Part shown: positions 22,365-34,800 of the stretch, one piece after another
How the letters are laid out: every line of letters begins with the position of its first letter
How positions within the stretch are numbered: the first letter of the stretch is position 1
Assembly (NCBI GenBank): GCA_022749755.1
Contig: CM040443.1
Coordinates: 17,141,244 to 17,205,243, forward strand
Direction of reading: 5' to 3'
From: Azadirachta indica
Lineage: Eukaryota; Streptophyta; Magnoliopsida; Sapindales; Meliaceae
DNA: 64,000 nucleotides
Notes under the pieces: generated by a model
Told to the model about the DNA's origin: nothing
Databases searched by the model: none
The model's input: only the letters and a program-made list of their open reading frames with translations
Position numbers and translations under genes: made by a program

Positions 22365-23939
22365 TTAAAGTTTTCTAGCATAGTAAATCACATAGGGTTT
22401 CTTGTCCTTTCGTTGTCCTAAAACAGCTCCAACAGCATAATCGCTAGCATCACACATGATTTCAAAAGGCAAAGTCCAATTTGGAGGCTGCATGATAGGA
22501 GCAGATGTTAGCATGGTTTTAAGTTTGACAAAATCTTCTTGACATGACTCAGTCCACTCAAAGAGAGCATCTTTTAATAAGAGATTGCACAATGGTCTTG
22601 ATATAAGACTAAAGTCTTCGATAAATCTCCTATAAAAACCAGCATGTCCTAAAAATGATCTAATACCTTTGACAGACTTAGGAACGGGTAAATTGGCAAT
22701 TAATTCAATTTTATATTTATCTACTTCAATTTTTTTTGATGAGACAATGTGACCAAGCACAATACCATTTGTGACCATGAAATGACATTTTTCCCAATTA
22801 AGCACAAGATTCTTTTCTTCACACCTAATCAAAACTTTTTCCAAGTTAGATAAGCAATCATCAAATGAATCACCAAAAACAGAAAAATCATTCATGAAAA
22901 CTTCAAGAAATTGTTCAACCATATCAATAAAAATACTAAGCATGCATATTTGAAATGTAGCTGGTGCATTACAATCCAAATGGCATCCTTCTATATGCAA
23001 AAGTTCCAAATGGACAAGTGAAAGTGGTCTTTTCTTGGTCTTCAGGTGCCATTTCAATTTGATTATATACCCAGAATACCCATCTAGGAAACAATAAAAT
23101 GCATGTCCAGCTACCCTTTCTAACATTTGATTCATGAATGGTAACGGGAAATGGTCTTTCCTAGTCATTGAATTGAGTTTCCTATAGTCAATGCACATTC
23201 TCCAGCCAGTAATTGTTCTAGTTGGAATTAATTCATTATTTTCATTTTTGACTACAGTAACTCCAGATTTCTTAGGTATAGCTTGTGTAGGACTTACCCA
23301 TGTGATATCAGAAATAGGATAAATGATCCCTACATCTAAAAGCTTAAGAACTTCATTTCTCACTACCTCTTTCATATTAGGATTTAGCCTACGTTGCATT
23401 TGTCTAGATGATTTGGCATTATCTTCCAAATATATCTTATGTGTGCAAATCAAAGGATTAATTCCTTTTATGTCAGCTATTGTCCATCCTAAGACATGTT
23501 TATACAATTTTAGAATTTTGAGCAACTTACATTCTTGAAAAGCACTGAGTTGAGAAGAAATTATCACCGACAAAGTTTGATTAGCACCCAAGAAAGCATA
23601 CTTGAGGTTAGATGGTAATGGTTTCAATTCAAGTTTCGGTGGTTGAACACTCGATGGCATCGGTTTATCAACACGTTGAGGTAAGTCTTCAAATTTTGGT
23701 CTCCATCCATTAACTTTCAAAACCTGAGAAGATTTTAAAAGAGAATAAGTATGAAACACTTCAAAATTTTCATCAAAATTGAAATCATTGCAACCATTCA
23801 AACAAGCATCCAAGGGATCAAAAAAAGATGAAACATTAAAGTAGTCATGAACGAGGTTCTCAATATAACTAACTTCATGCATGTCATCATTTTCACTAGG
23901 TTGCTTGCAAATATTAAACATATTCATTTCTAATGTCAT
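22365..23939 (-). pseudogene. Athila reverse transcriptase, active site changed
   Basis: A 524-codon frame. Residues about 100-190 carry the Athila linker (IADIKGIN, QRRLNPNM), then the RT fingers (CIDYRKLNS), F-L-D-G-Y-S-G-Y, and the palm. The active-site motif reads F-M-N-D instead of F-M-D-D (Asn codon at 22890-22892), one G to A change that removes a metal-binding Asp. From about 23066 to 22973 the translation is out of frame: a 2-base insertion is balanced by a 2-base loss 30 codons later, so the frame stays open but about 31 residues of the palm are nonsense. The thumb and the start of RNase H (CDASDYAVGAVLG) follow. Confidence 0.85.
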
Positions 23940-24470
23940 GTTTCTAAAGGATAATTTTAGAACTCCATTTCTACAGTTAATTATTGCATTAGATATAATA
24001 AGAAATGGACGTCCTAATATGACAGGAATTTGGGTGCTTCAGATAAGAACAGGTTGTGTGTCTAAGACAATAAAATCTACAGGAAAGTAAAATTTATCCA
24101 CTTGGACTAACACATCCTCAAGTATTCCTCGTGGTATTTTCACAGAACGATAAGCAAATTAAAGTATTGTAGAAGTAGGTTTAAGCTTACCTAAACCTAA
24201 TTACTCATACACTGAAAATGGCAACAAATTAACACTTGCACCAAGATCAAGTAAAGCATGGTTTATCCTAAAGTTTTCAATTACACAAGAAATGGTGGGA
24301 CAACCAGGATCTTTATATTTTGATGGAGTGTTATGTTGGATAATTAAACTAACACTTTCAGTTAAAAATGCTTTCTTTTGAACATTAAGCTTCCTTTTAA
24401 CAGTGCATAAATCTTTCAAAAATTTGGCATAAGAAGGAACTTGCTTAATTGCATTTAACAAAGGAATGTT
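23940..24470 (-). pseudogene. Athila aspartic protease region
   Basis: The frame 24461-24201 begins with a conserved gag-protease linker (YAKFLKDLCTVKRK) and reaches the protease active-site segment L-L-D-L-G-A-S-V-N-L-L-P, where the catalytic Asp is kept. Downstream (24200-23940) recognisable protease sequence continues through stops ([24 protein letters not shown]). It would cleave the Gag-Pol precursor. Broken by at least two nonsense codons. Confidence 0.8.
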
Positions 24471-24728
24471 AATTTTGACTTGCTTAAAAAGTTTAAAAAT
24501 TTAAGAATTTTGGTTCAACTTTTGAATTGGTTACAATCTTTGAGGAAAAGAAGCAGGGATAAGGCATTCTTCAACATCACACATCTTAGATTCAACATTA
24601 TTTTCCTCACTCACTAATTTTGATGGTTCTTTAGGTTCAATCTCTTTCAAAGAAATGGTTTTATCAATGACCTTACCACTTCGGAGAGTAGTGACGGAGT
24701 TGGCATTCTCATGCTGTGTGCCATTTGA
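24471..24728 (-). other. Gag-protease spacer
   Basis: Stop-rich continuation of the gag-pol frame. Low-complexity and without a recognisable domain. Confidence 0.5.
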
Positions 24729-26018
24729 TTATGGTTGAGCAGGAAATTTACCTTTTTCTTGACTACGCAAAGCTGAGGTCAATGTTGAAAGTGTATTCTT
24801 GATATCATTAATGGCTTGTGATGTTTGGTTGTTTATACTTGTTTGCCCTTGCATGAATGTTTGCAACGTTTCCTCAAGAGTTTTCAGATGCGGTGAATGG
24901 TATGATGGAAAATTTGAAGGTCTTTGAGGTGGTGGATGAGCATGATTATCATTTTTCCAACTAAAATTTGGGTGATTTCTCCATCCAGGATTGTATGTTT
25001 CAGAATATGGAGAATTAGAGGAAAAAGATTTTTTGAAAAAATTCATAGAATCTGCTTGGTCATGCAACACTTCTTTAAAAATTGGAATATTTAGACAATC
25101 TTGAGTGGAATGTCCCATGACTTCACAAATTTCACAAACTTTATCATTATGCATAGATTTGACCTCTTTAACTTTCCTTAATTCCATGGCTTCAATCATT
25201 CTCGTTAAATTTGTAATTCTAGCACTTAGATCAGCTTCTTGACTCAAATTATATTTACCTCTACCAGAACTAGCCATATTAGATCTAATTGAATTTTCAG
25301 AGGAACTAATGATTTGCCAGGATTGAGAGTTGTCAGCTAAATGATCTAAATACTCTGAAGCTTCTTCTGGATCTTTGTCTAAAAATTCACCATTAAACAT
25401 TGTTTCAACAAATTGTTTTGTTTCTGGTGTTAACCCCTCATAAAAGAAACTTATCGTACGCCATTTTTCAAAACCATGCTGTGGGCATGAATTCAACAAG
25501 TCTTTAAATCTTTCCAAACCTTGAAAATAGGTTTCAATTCCTTTTTGACAAAAATTTTGAATTTGTCTCTTGAAAGCATTTGTTTTATGTATTAGAAAAA
25601 ATTACTTTAAAAACTTGATTTGCATTTCTTGCCATGTGCCTATAGATCTAGGTCTTAATGAATTAAGCCATGTTTTTGCTTTATCTTTTAAAGAAAAAGG
25701 AAACAATTTTAGTTCAATTATTTCTTCACTATATGTTTGATCCATAAATGTGGCACATACTTCCTCAAATTCTTTTAAGTGCAAATAAGAACTCTCAGAC
25801 TCTAAGCCATGGAAATTAGGAAGTAAAGGGATAATACCAGGCTTAAATCTGAAGTTATTTGCATTAAGCGGAAAAATAAAGCATGAAGGAGATGAATTTC
25901 GAGGAGGTTGCAAATATTCACGCATAGTTCGAACATGATGATTTTCATTTTCTCCATGTATGCTTTCATTTTCAGCCATAGTGTTAGTTGTGTGTGAGTT
26001 TGAAGATGAATCAAACAA
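24729..26018 (-). pseudogene. Athila gag, one stop and frame breaks
   Basis: The nucleocapsid-capsid polyprotein that packages element RNA. 26018-25602 holds the N-terminal part and the retrotransposon gag domain (LKLFPFSLKDKAKTWLNSL). A TAG near 25602 interrupts it. The gag domain continues at 25517 (HGFEKWRTISFFYEGL) to a CX2CX4HX4C zinc knuckle (C-E-I-C ... H ... C, about 25140-25100) and a Pro/Ser-rich tail ending at 24729. Confidence 0.82.
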
Positions 26019-26478
26019 ATTTCCAAAGGAAGTTTAAGAATTACCTTTCACCAATCGATGAGAATGAGGATCACGATACCATCTAAGCATGAAAATAATA
26101 ATAATAATAAAACACAATAAAGTAAAATACAATAAAATGTTAGCACAATAAAACAAATAAAAAGGAAAAGAGGTGGTATAACCTTCCTCTTAATAAAATT
26201 ATTGTAAATGAAAATAACAACACAATACGTAATAGAAAAAAATTAAGAAAGGTGGCAAAGCCTGCCATGAACAAAATGAACAACAAAAATTAGGTGGTAT
26301 ATGTAGAACCAACCATAATGTAAATATAAATGGGTGGCTGAGCCTCCCAATAAAAATAAATAACAACAAGTAAATAAAAAAAATGTTAATGTTAGAGTTA
26401 ATGTTACAGTTAGAGTTAGAAGTTAAAGTTAGTAAAAGAAAATTAAAGAAGAACTAGTGAACTTTATACAAACCGTAC
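26019..26478 (-). other. Athila 5' leader
   Basis: Untranslated leader between primer site and gag, shared in part with 3606-4010 (reversed) and 16609-17021. It contains the ggtggtataaccttcctct block (26173-26192) and short direct repeats of a gttagagtta-like unit (26385-26430). Confidence 0.7.
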
Positions 26479-26496
26479 TCCCCGGCAACGGCGCCA
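26479..26496 (-). promoter_or_regulatory. tRNA-Asp primer-binding site, perfect
   Basis: All 18 bases equal the plant tRNA-Asp 3' end on the plus strand, that is, complementary to it on the element's sense strand. It lies 6 bases inside the LTR boundary at 26503. It starts minus-strand cDNA synthesis and is diagnostic of this gypsy group. Confidence 0.92.
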
Positions 26497-26502
26497 AAAA
26501 CT

Positions 26503-26716
26503 TGCTACAACTTAGAGGTTGTAACTCACAAGTATAGGTTGTCTAAAGTAATAAAGTTCAGAAGTCCGCGTGTCGTTCCACAGGGAATATGTTATATTAA
26601 GTCCACAAGTCCAAAGGTCTAAATATTATAAGAAATAGAATGAATTTGCTTATTGTCAAATTTAAATTCATTATTGTTGTATATTAGGGCATTAGGGATC
26701 CATTTTGATGATTTGG
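26503..26716 (-). repeat. Gypsy LTR, family A, copy 7 (5' LTR stump)
   Basis: Only the 214 bases next to the primer site remain. The sequence then jumps within 'gatttggcac' to a plus-oriented 3' internal region. By eye it differs from the matching part of the 3' LTR (17046 onwards) at about 15 positions, so the element is not a very recent insertion. Confidence 0.78.
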
Positions 26717-26912
26717 CACAAAAAAAAGGTTTATTAATAATTTGACTGATTAGTATTTGGCACATATATGGTAAATTTTTAAGTGAGAGTTTGTTTATTT
26801 TGAGAAGATGAAAAGGAAAAGAATGATTTTTACTTTGAATGTAAATTCTATAAATCAACTCTAAATGGTATTGCTTAGATTACTAGGGACTAGTAATAAG
26901 ATGGTTGAGGGG
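26717..26912 (+). other. Gypsy 3' internal region and polypurine tract
   Basis: Matches 6470-6667 in the same orientation and leads into the plus-strand LTR at 26913. Its join to the antisense LTR stump is another inverted junction of the type seen in the composite elements. Confidence 0.7.
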
Positions 26913-28373
26913 TGTGATGAATGTTTAAAAGTGTAGGTTTATCAAGAGAAATATTATGATTTATACTTAATAATGTCCTTCTATTCCCCAATAATGAAGC
27001 ATATTCCTTTATATTGAATTGTAAAACATGAATTAGACTAAATAGTAGGTTTAGCGTAGGTTTCGTATAATGAGCGTATCTTTCAATTCAAATCATCAAT
27101 TAATACAATTCTTGGGCTAAACAAACATAAACTCATCATTTCACAATTTTGTAAGCCAAAGGTTGGACCAGTTCGAGCAATTAATAGGACGAAATTGGGC
27201 TTCAACAGAACTCAAGCGCATCTTTGAACCAATCCAACATGCTTCCATATTTGGGCTGTATCTCTCTAAATAGGTAACAAAAAATTATATGGTTGAGTGA
27301 TCTAGAAATCTGAGAAAGGGATCTAAATTGTTTATGTTTTGTACTTTCTCAAATTTTAATTGGTTTGTTACCAAAAAGAGCTATAATTCTAGAAGGGCGG
27401 TGGAGAAATGCGACTTGAACATCTCTGCCTATTTTCAACACAACTCACGGTCTAAAATAGAAATACGAGTGAGATATGGACCATTAAAAAGATGAGTCAT
27501 CCACCTATAACTTTGAAGGCGGCTATTTTACAATATTTGGTGGTTTTCATGGTCAAAAATATATTAAAATTTGGTAGAGCGTGATTAATTAGAAATTGAC
27601 AAAATTATGTTCACACATGTGAAATGTCTTTTGTTTTACCTATATAAAGGAAGATGTGGAAGTGAGGAGGGGGAAGAATTTTTACCATTTGTGTTTTCTT
27701 TTTTTAATTTGAACTTCAATTAAATGATGTATTTCTAATTTCATAATTAGAGTTAAGGGTGAACTTTTGATGATTTTATAGTTTTGTTCTTTGATCCTTT
27801 GTTTCGTTCTTCATTGTCAATCTTTTTATTGATTGAGTACTATATTTTGTAAGTGATTTTGAATTGTTAGAAATATTGATTCATTGTTAACAAATGGTAT
27901 ATTGAATACTTGGATGTTTTATACTTCATTGTTAACAAATGGTATATTGAATACTTGGATGTTTTATACATATCAAGAGTAAGGCAACTTATAGTTTTTC
28001 ACCATCAACTAAAAGGTAAGTCTTTTGATTTCTTTGTTCTTAAATGTCTTTTTCTCATCATCCAATTAAGATCACTTCTTTTGATTTTTAATTGTGTTTT
28101 TTTCTTTTAAAAAAAAAGAATCAAGAATAAATTCTATACAAATCATTAAAAGGGATCCCTAATGCCCTAATATATAATAATATTGAATTTAAATTTGACA
28201 ATAAGCAAATTCATTCCATTTCTTATAATATTTGAATATTTAGACTTATAATATTTAGACCTTTGGACTTGTGGATATAATATAACGTATTCTCTGTGGA
28301 CCGACACTCGGACTTCCGAACTTTATTACTTTAGACAACCTATACTTGAGAGTTACAACCTTTAAGTTATAGC
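26913..28373 (+). repeat. Gypsy LTR, family A, copy 8
   Basis: LTR from tgtgatg (26913) to 'tatagca' (28373), 1461 bp. It is longer than its counterpart at 6668-8068, chiefly because of a 45-bp tandem duplication at 27880-27969. TATA box within 'cctatataaagg' near 27640. Confidence 0.82.
27880..27969. repeat. 45-bp tandem duplication inside LTR
   Basis: Two adjacent copies of a 45-base unit beginning ttcattgttaac. The other family A LTRs have one, so it arose after this copy was formed. Confidence 0.85.
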
Positions 28374-30018
28374 ATAAAGCAATCCTTTGATAGGCTAATT
28401 CATTAAAATAAAAGGAATGTACAAACAAAACAAAGGAATATCTAATCAGACCCTACAAAACCTCCACAACAAAGGTGGCCATGCAGAATGAAAGATTAAG
28501 AAAATTGATAACTTGGGAACCCATTTGCGTTGTGGGATAAGAAACCCATAATCATATCAGGAGGAGAAGGCCACCAGTGTCGCGTTTCATGTTGTAATCC
28601 TAAATTAACTAAAGCATCGACAACGGCATTGGTTTCCTACAAGGTGTGAGAGCATTGAAAGGATATTTTAGTTATCAAATGTAAATTTAAAGAGCATTAG
28701 GACTTAAATAAACTTGTAATGTTAGGCCAGGGTTAGGTTAAGAAATTGGACATTTTAGTGAGGTTTAAGCACCCTAAACACACCAACCATCCTAGAACAT
28801 CACCTTTAACTCACTCATTATTTTTTCATATAAACATCAAAGCTTTATGACTTTCTTTTTGTTCTCAATCCTTTTTTTTTTTTTGGTTGCAAATTAAAAC
28901 CACTTCTCATGTATAAAGGGTACTTATATCCCTAAACTTACTTATTTATATAAATACGAATCTTTTATATATATATATTTATATATATATATATATATAA
29001 ACAAACCAATATAAACCAAACATATATATCATCTCAAACATCAATCATCCATTGATAATAGGCCTACATGATTGATTACTTAAGAGTACTAGGCTACAAT
29101 TGATAAGAATCTTATTTCGAAGATTGGCTAATTTTATAGGTGACAAGAAAAGAACGTTAAATTTAGGCTTAATGGGTGTGAACTAAGGATTGATTAATTC
29201 TAGGTGGACTTGAAAGGCTTAAACAGACCAAAAATGGCCTAATTCATTTCCCTAATGATGCATCCCCTAGGATTTCGCCTCAAGTGACAATCAAACAAGT
29301 AATAAAGTTCGATGAAGCCCTACAAAGTTGCTTTATTCATATGAGCCTTCTCTAAAGTTCCATACAATCAAGTAATTGTGGCTAAGTGCTAAAATGTGTA
29401 AGGAATTATGAAGTAAAGCAAAATTTGACTACAATTCAAGCACATAGACTAGACGATATTCATCATTTTCCAAACTTTACGCACTCTCAATTAGAGTCAT
29501 ATCATTGGTCTTACATTTAGTTTGATAGAAGCAAACTCAAGCAAGATTTTCAAATCAAATAGAGAAAGATCCACAAACTTCTCGTAAAGCAAGGAAGCGA
29601 CTCAATAAAAGAAAACAAACATGAAAAATTTATCATAAAATCAAAAAGAAATTACCACGAAAATCTACGTAAAGCAACATTACCCGCAAACTTAAATCTA
29701 ACATTTTCCTCAATGTTCAAAACTAAAGATCATGCAATGGAAAGATTAATTAAGCTTCAAAGGAGAATAAAATACTAAAAATGCAAAGAGAAGGAAAAGA
29801 AGAGATAGCACCTGATCTTGAATTCATTCTGTCCTTATCCAACATATTGGATTACCTCCCGAGCAGCGCTAAGTTTAACGTCTTTAGCTGAAACCTTCAG
29901 CAAAGGTTATTCAATAGTACCTAAGAAAATAAAAAACTAAATAAAGATCAAGTTACTCAACCACAATATTAGCAAAATAATTCAACATTTTCAATCCCTG
30001 GCAATAGTGCCAAAAACC
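28374..30018 (-). mobile_element. Remnant of family B gypsy element (second copy)
   Basis: Counterpart of 8069-9705. The C-terminal pol peptide (about 29863-29900) reads LKTLN-LALLGR and stop here. It includes an interrupted (TA)n tract near 28964-29000. Confidence 0.55.
29995..30012 (-). promoter_or_regulatory. Eroded tRNA-Asp primer-binding site (family B)
   Basis: Identical to the site at 9682-9699, with the same four transitions, so these mutations predate the segmental duplication. Confidence 0.65.
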
Positions 30019-31377
30019 TGTTCGGAACAATACTAATGTGTGTGTGTGTGACCATAAGTGCACGGGTTGTGACAAGTGATAAAGTGATAAATAAGAGTAT
30101 TGTCCCATGATGATTGAATTTTTGAATTAAAGTTAAGTACTATGGTTATGGTAACTTAATTCTATCTTGGAAACCCAATTTCATGAAACAAATTTAAATA
30201 TAAGAACATAATTAAATAATAAATAAAATTAAAAGATATAAAAATTTTTATGACAATAGTATTAAGGTCTTCACTTCACTCAACTCTCCTCACGTTTCTC
30301 CTAATTGGTAATTGTTAACGCGTTCTAATTTAATTCACTAAGCACAAGTTCTAAATTGATCTCATTCCTTCTCCTAAGTGTCGAACTTGATCATATGCCT
30401 AATCTATTTAAGTTGATTTAAGTCGATATCCCTATTTGACGTGTTCAATTAAACACGCATTAAATTCAACTTGTTATTAACATTTCAAAATTCAACTACC
30501 TCTCAATATTTTATAATTTTAAAAATTAATATGATTGTTTAAGTTCAGAGGTCCTCCCAAACCTTAGAAATCTATGAATAAACACAAGTGAATGAACCAT
30601 AAATAGCATTTAAAAAAAAATCAATTAAAACATGGTTCAAATAAATTACATCAAGTCCCTTGAATATGAAATTTAGCCTAATATGAGAATCCATAACCAA
30701 AGCAACAACTTTATAAATGCAAATATTTAATTAAGAAAATGACAACAATAAAAATTTCAAGACAAAAATAAAGAGAGGAAGAGATAAAATTAGAGAAACC
30801 AAGGCTTCAAATCCACAAATCTTCAAGTATTCTCTTAAATTCCTTCAAGAAATGATGATTTTTAACCTCTCTCCCTATAGAAATCTCCTCCTCCTTGTAT
30901 GTTTCTTTCTCTCACCCTTACATTTTTTCTCCTCCTCCACTTGCCTCTTGTGGCTAGCCCCCGAAAAACATAAAAACCTGGGAATGAACTAAATCAGGCC
31001 ACAAATTAGTGATCCAATGGCACAGTATCGTGCAAGATCATTAAATGAAGACCCAGATGACACGAGGCACTTAGTTGGCAATGAGGATGGCACAGCTGCA
31101 CTTCTTAGTGGTGTGGTTGCACTATAGCTGCTATGGTTGGTTAAGGCTTAGGCAATATACATGGCTTGACGCAGGTACGCTGTGCACACTAACCCTTATT
31201 TTGTGATTCTTTCACTTTGATCACTAAAGCTTTACATTTTGGTCCTGATCTTCTTCTCAACTTATCTACTACTTATTTTGATACCAAATTACCTTGGATA
31301 ACCGTTTTCTTGCTTCCTTACATATGGGCATCTAAAAAATCATCAAATACAAGCACGACTTGAGGATTTACACAACA
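30019..31377 (-). repeat. Gypsy LTR, family B, copy 3
   Basis: Counterpart of 9706-11058, 1359 bp, from tgttcgg to 'acacaaca'. It has a small extra tandem repeat near 30405-30425. Confidence 0.72.
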
Positions 31378-31595
31378 TTTTTGGAATGGATCAAGCATAG
31401 TTGCTATGCTTGGTTGAGGCTTGGGCAGCATGCATGGTTTTCCTTTTTCTATTTTTCTTTTTTCCTTCTCTTTTCTCTTTTTTCTTCTTCTTCTCCCTCT
31501 TTCTCTCTCTCTTTTTTTTTTGGTTTGTGCATCAATTAATAAAGTTGCTTTTGACAAAAAGCACACAAATAACATGCAACAACTCTCAAACTTAA
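31378..31595. repeat. Polypyrimidine tract between LTR and LINE
   Basis: Counterpart of 11059-11277. CT-rich at 31437-31520. Long open frames here on either strand are products of the low-complexity sequence. Confidence 0.6.
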
Positions 31596-31827
31596 TTTTT
31601 TTTAATTAAGACCACCAATTTGGTGGGGGGTTCGGCTAGACCCCTACTTGTAATATAAATCAAAATCATTAAGAGTACAATATTAGAGGTGTAAAATCTC
31701 CAGAAAATAGAGATAACGAGTGAACAATGATAAAATAGCATTATCTCCTAATATAAGGGAACTGTTGAGAGTCTAAAACGATGATGCTCGAAATACTGGT
31801 CTGGAGATCCTGTTTGTCGTTGAATCT

Positions 31828-34800
31828 CTAGCGAGGTTGGTGTGTGCATGCCCAATTAGCAAAATCTGCTGCATGGTTCGCCTCTCTAAATATATCTTTG
31901 ATCTGAATAGACAAAGATCTGCAATGGAGGCGAATCTGTGCCAAAATATACGCATAATCCCAATGACTCGTGCCTCGTGACGAAATCCAAGAAACAGCCG
32001 TGGTCGAATCTGACTCTACTATAAGGTGTGAAAAGCCCAACTCTAATGCTATCTCAAGCCCCTCGCAGATAACTATCAACTCTGCATAAATGATGGGCTG
32101 ATAACCCAAAAAGTGTGCGAAGGTATATAGTATTTCGCCCCTACTATCTCGAAAGATCCCTCCAATAGCAGGCATACTTGGGTTACCTTTAGAACAGCCA
32201 TCCACATTAAGCTTCACGATCCCTGTTGTGGTCGCTCCCACGATATCAATCTAATTGGCCTTTGCCTAGGAAAAATAGTCCTCAAGCCACTAACAAAATT
32301 GACGTCCCTGATGCCTCTGATTTGAGATGATCGGTATCCAAAAGCTAACCCAATCATGCGTAGGTCATTGAGGGTCTGATGAATGACTGCAAAAGTTGGA
32401 AGGCAATGGAATCGAAACGTGAAGCATTCTACGCCTTCTAAATCTGCCAAAAAATGAGGCTAGCGATGATGACTCTAACGTGCATCGCAGACGAAGCTAA
32501 TCTAGTCCAATAAATCAGGAGAGCTTGAGGAGATAAAAATGAAGGTTGCTGGAGTCCAATCAAGGAATAGAAATACCTCCATACCTGTCATGCCTGTATA
32601 CAATCAAAAAATAAGTGTCTGATAATCTCGATGGAGCTGTGATAAATGCATCTCGATACCATGTAGAATCCTCTCGAGCATAAGGCAATGTCTGTAGCCA
32701 AGAAACCACAAATGAGCCTCCATAGAAAAAAAAAATGCGTGAGGGAATGTGACGCTGCTAAATACTGGTGTAGACCTCATCTATAGGTGCAGAGCGACGA
32801 ATAAGCTCTCAAGTTGAACGAAGAGAGAAATCCCCATCTAAGGATAAGCTCCATCTAATGTCGTCGGGACCGTCCAAAGTGATAGGAACAGTTAGTATCT
32901 GCTCGACAATAGATGGTGGAAGCATTATTAACACTTCCCTCTATCCCATACTGTACCTATCTAGTAGACCGATACGAGGGCCATGGTAGCTGCCTGTGAA
33001 TTATAAAAATAAAGAGGGCAAGAGCCTAACCAACAATCATACCAGAAGCTGCAGTCACTAGATCTCACCATCCATCTCACCGGAGGCGTAGCAGAACTCC
33101 TTATAGCACAAAGGCGTCTCCAAATAGAGGATGCAAGATACCGAAATATAACAATACCCGGATGTTCTGATCTGCAATGACTACTAGGATTGAAACTGCC
33201 ACCATAGTTTTAGCTCGCATGCTTTTGCCACGTCACTAAAGGAGTGAAAGCCCAGACCACCCTCCTTAAAGGGGTAACAAACTGATTACCATTTACACTA
33301 ATGAATCCATCTCATATGTGCGATGTCTCCCCAAAAGAATCATCTCTCCATCTGATGAAGGATCTCTGTAGAGGGCCTGAGGGCGTGGAATAAATACATA
33401 GGCATAAAAGAGAGCACATGTCTGATCAACACCAACTTGCCTCTAAAAGAGAGTAAGTGATTCACCCATCCTGAGATCCGCTCTTTAATCCTCTGAACCA
33501 AGTCATCAAAGTAGCAAGACCTCAGGTTCCCCGAGTAGATGGGGCACCCGAGATAGATCATAAGTAGTTGCCTCTGCTGGAAACCTATAACCAATTGGAC
33601 AATGGTCCGTCTGGATGCTGAAAAAGAACTCCCTACGAAGAAGCTACTTTTGCCCTGGCTGATCATCTGGCTCGACACCATCTCATAATGATGAAGGGAG
33701 TCCATAATGCTCTGAAGATTGGCCCTGTCTCCATTAGCGAAAATCACTATGTCATTTGCGAAACTCAGGTGCAAGATGGTCAACTGGGAGTTAGTGCGAT
33801 ATGCCATAGATGGATACCTAGCATACAAGACATCTAGACCTCTGAATAAGAACTCAGCAACAATAATGAACAAGCAAGGTGAAATAGGGTCGCCTTGCCT
33901 GAGTTCACCCTGTGACTGGAAGAAACCGTGAAGGACCTCATTCACCATCACTGAGAACCATGGACCCATAATTACTCTCTTGATCAAAGAAATCCACCGG
34001 TCTGAGAAGCCAAAACTCCTGAGCATCTGAATAATGAATGGCCAAGACATCATATCATATGCCTTAGCCAATCGAACTTCATCACGACATTACCTCCGCG
34101 TGAGCGATGGTTTAAATCATGCATCAACTCTTAAGCTAGCAAGATATTATCATGAATTATTCTGCCAGGAACGAAACCACTCTGAGAAGGCGAGATAATG
34201 CAAGGTAATAAGAATGATAGATGAGATGCAAGTATCTTGGTCAGTATCTTATTGCTCACATTGCACAGGCTAATAGGTCAAAAATTTGCCCACATAGACG
34301 GAGAGTTCTTCTTGGGAAGTAGGACCAAGATAGTGCTCTGAAAACTCCGAGGCATAGCTGACCCTCTGAAATAGTCTATGACAGCAGCATGGAGGTCGTC
34401 TTTGATAATATCTCAACAAAATTGATAAAACCTGCCACAGAATCCGTCTGGTCCTAGGGCACTATCTGGATCAATGAAAAATACGACATCTCTAACCTCA
34501 TCCAACTCAGGCACCCTACATAAGTCCATATTGTCGTCCTCCGTCACTATGGCTGGAATGAAGCTAAAGTCGCTCTGTTGAAAGTGACTAACGCCCACTG
34601 ATAAAAGACCCTAAAAGTAATCAACTGTTGAAGCTGCAATGGCTGAAGGATCGAAAATCTAAATAGTGTTGGGTCCCTGAATCTTGTGAATAGAAAAATA
34701 CTATCGCTTTTTATGAGTCAGGGCGTGGAAGAACCGTGTATTGGAGTCCCCCTCAGGAACCCACCTAACACTAGACATCTGCCTCAAAAATGATTCCTCA

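Larger units (their letters stand above)
17046..26716 (-). mobile_element. Athila-type Ty3/gypsy retrotransposon carrying a LOG copy
   Basis: In minus-strand order: truncated 5' LTR (26716-26503), perfect tRNA-Asp primer site (26496-26479), leader, gag (26018-24729), protease (about 24461-23940), RT and RNase H (23939-22024), integrase (about 21900-20821), a stretch with an intronless LOG gene (20251-19601), conserved 3' internal region (19150-18436) and 3' LTR (18435-17046). The order protease-RT-RNase H-integrase identifies Ty3/gypsy; the sequence around RT (for example GWTIADIKGI and WRMCIDYRKLNS) is typical of Athila. Stops, frameshifts and lost catalytic residues make it dead. Its own 5' LTR is cut short after 214 bases. 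Confidence 0.82.
26717..34005 (+). repeat. Segmental duplication, copy 2
   Basis: Second copy of 6470-13703 in the same orientation: LTR A, family B remnant, LTR B, polypyrimidine tract and the LINE 3' half. Here the LINE continues intact past 34005, so this copy keeps the original LINE context while copy 1 is cut off. Confidence 0.8.

Noticed and set aside
26479..26496. A tRNA-Asp gene
   Set aside because: Only the last 18 bases match; there is no cloverleaf. It is a retroelement primer-binding site.
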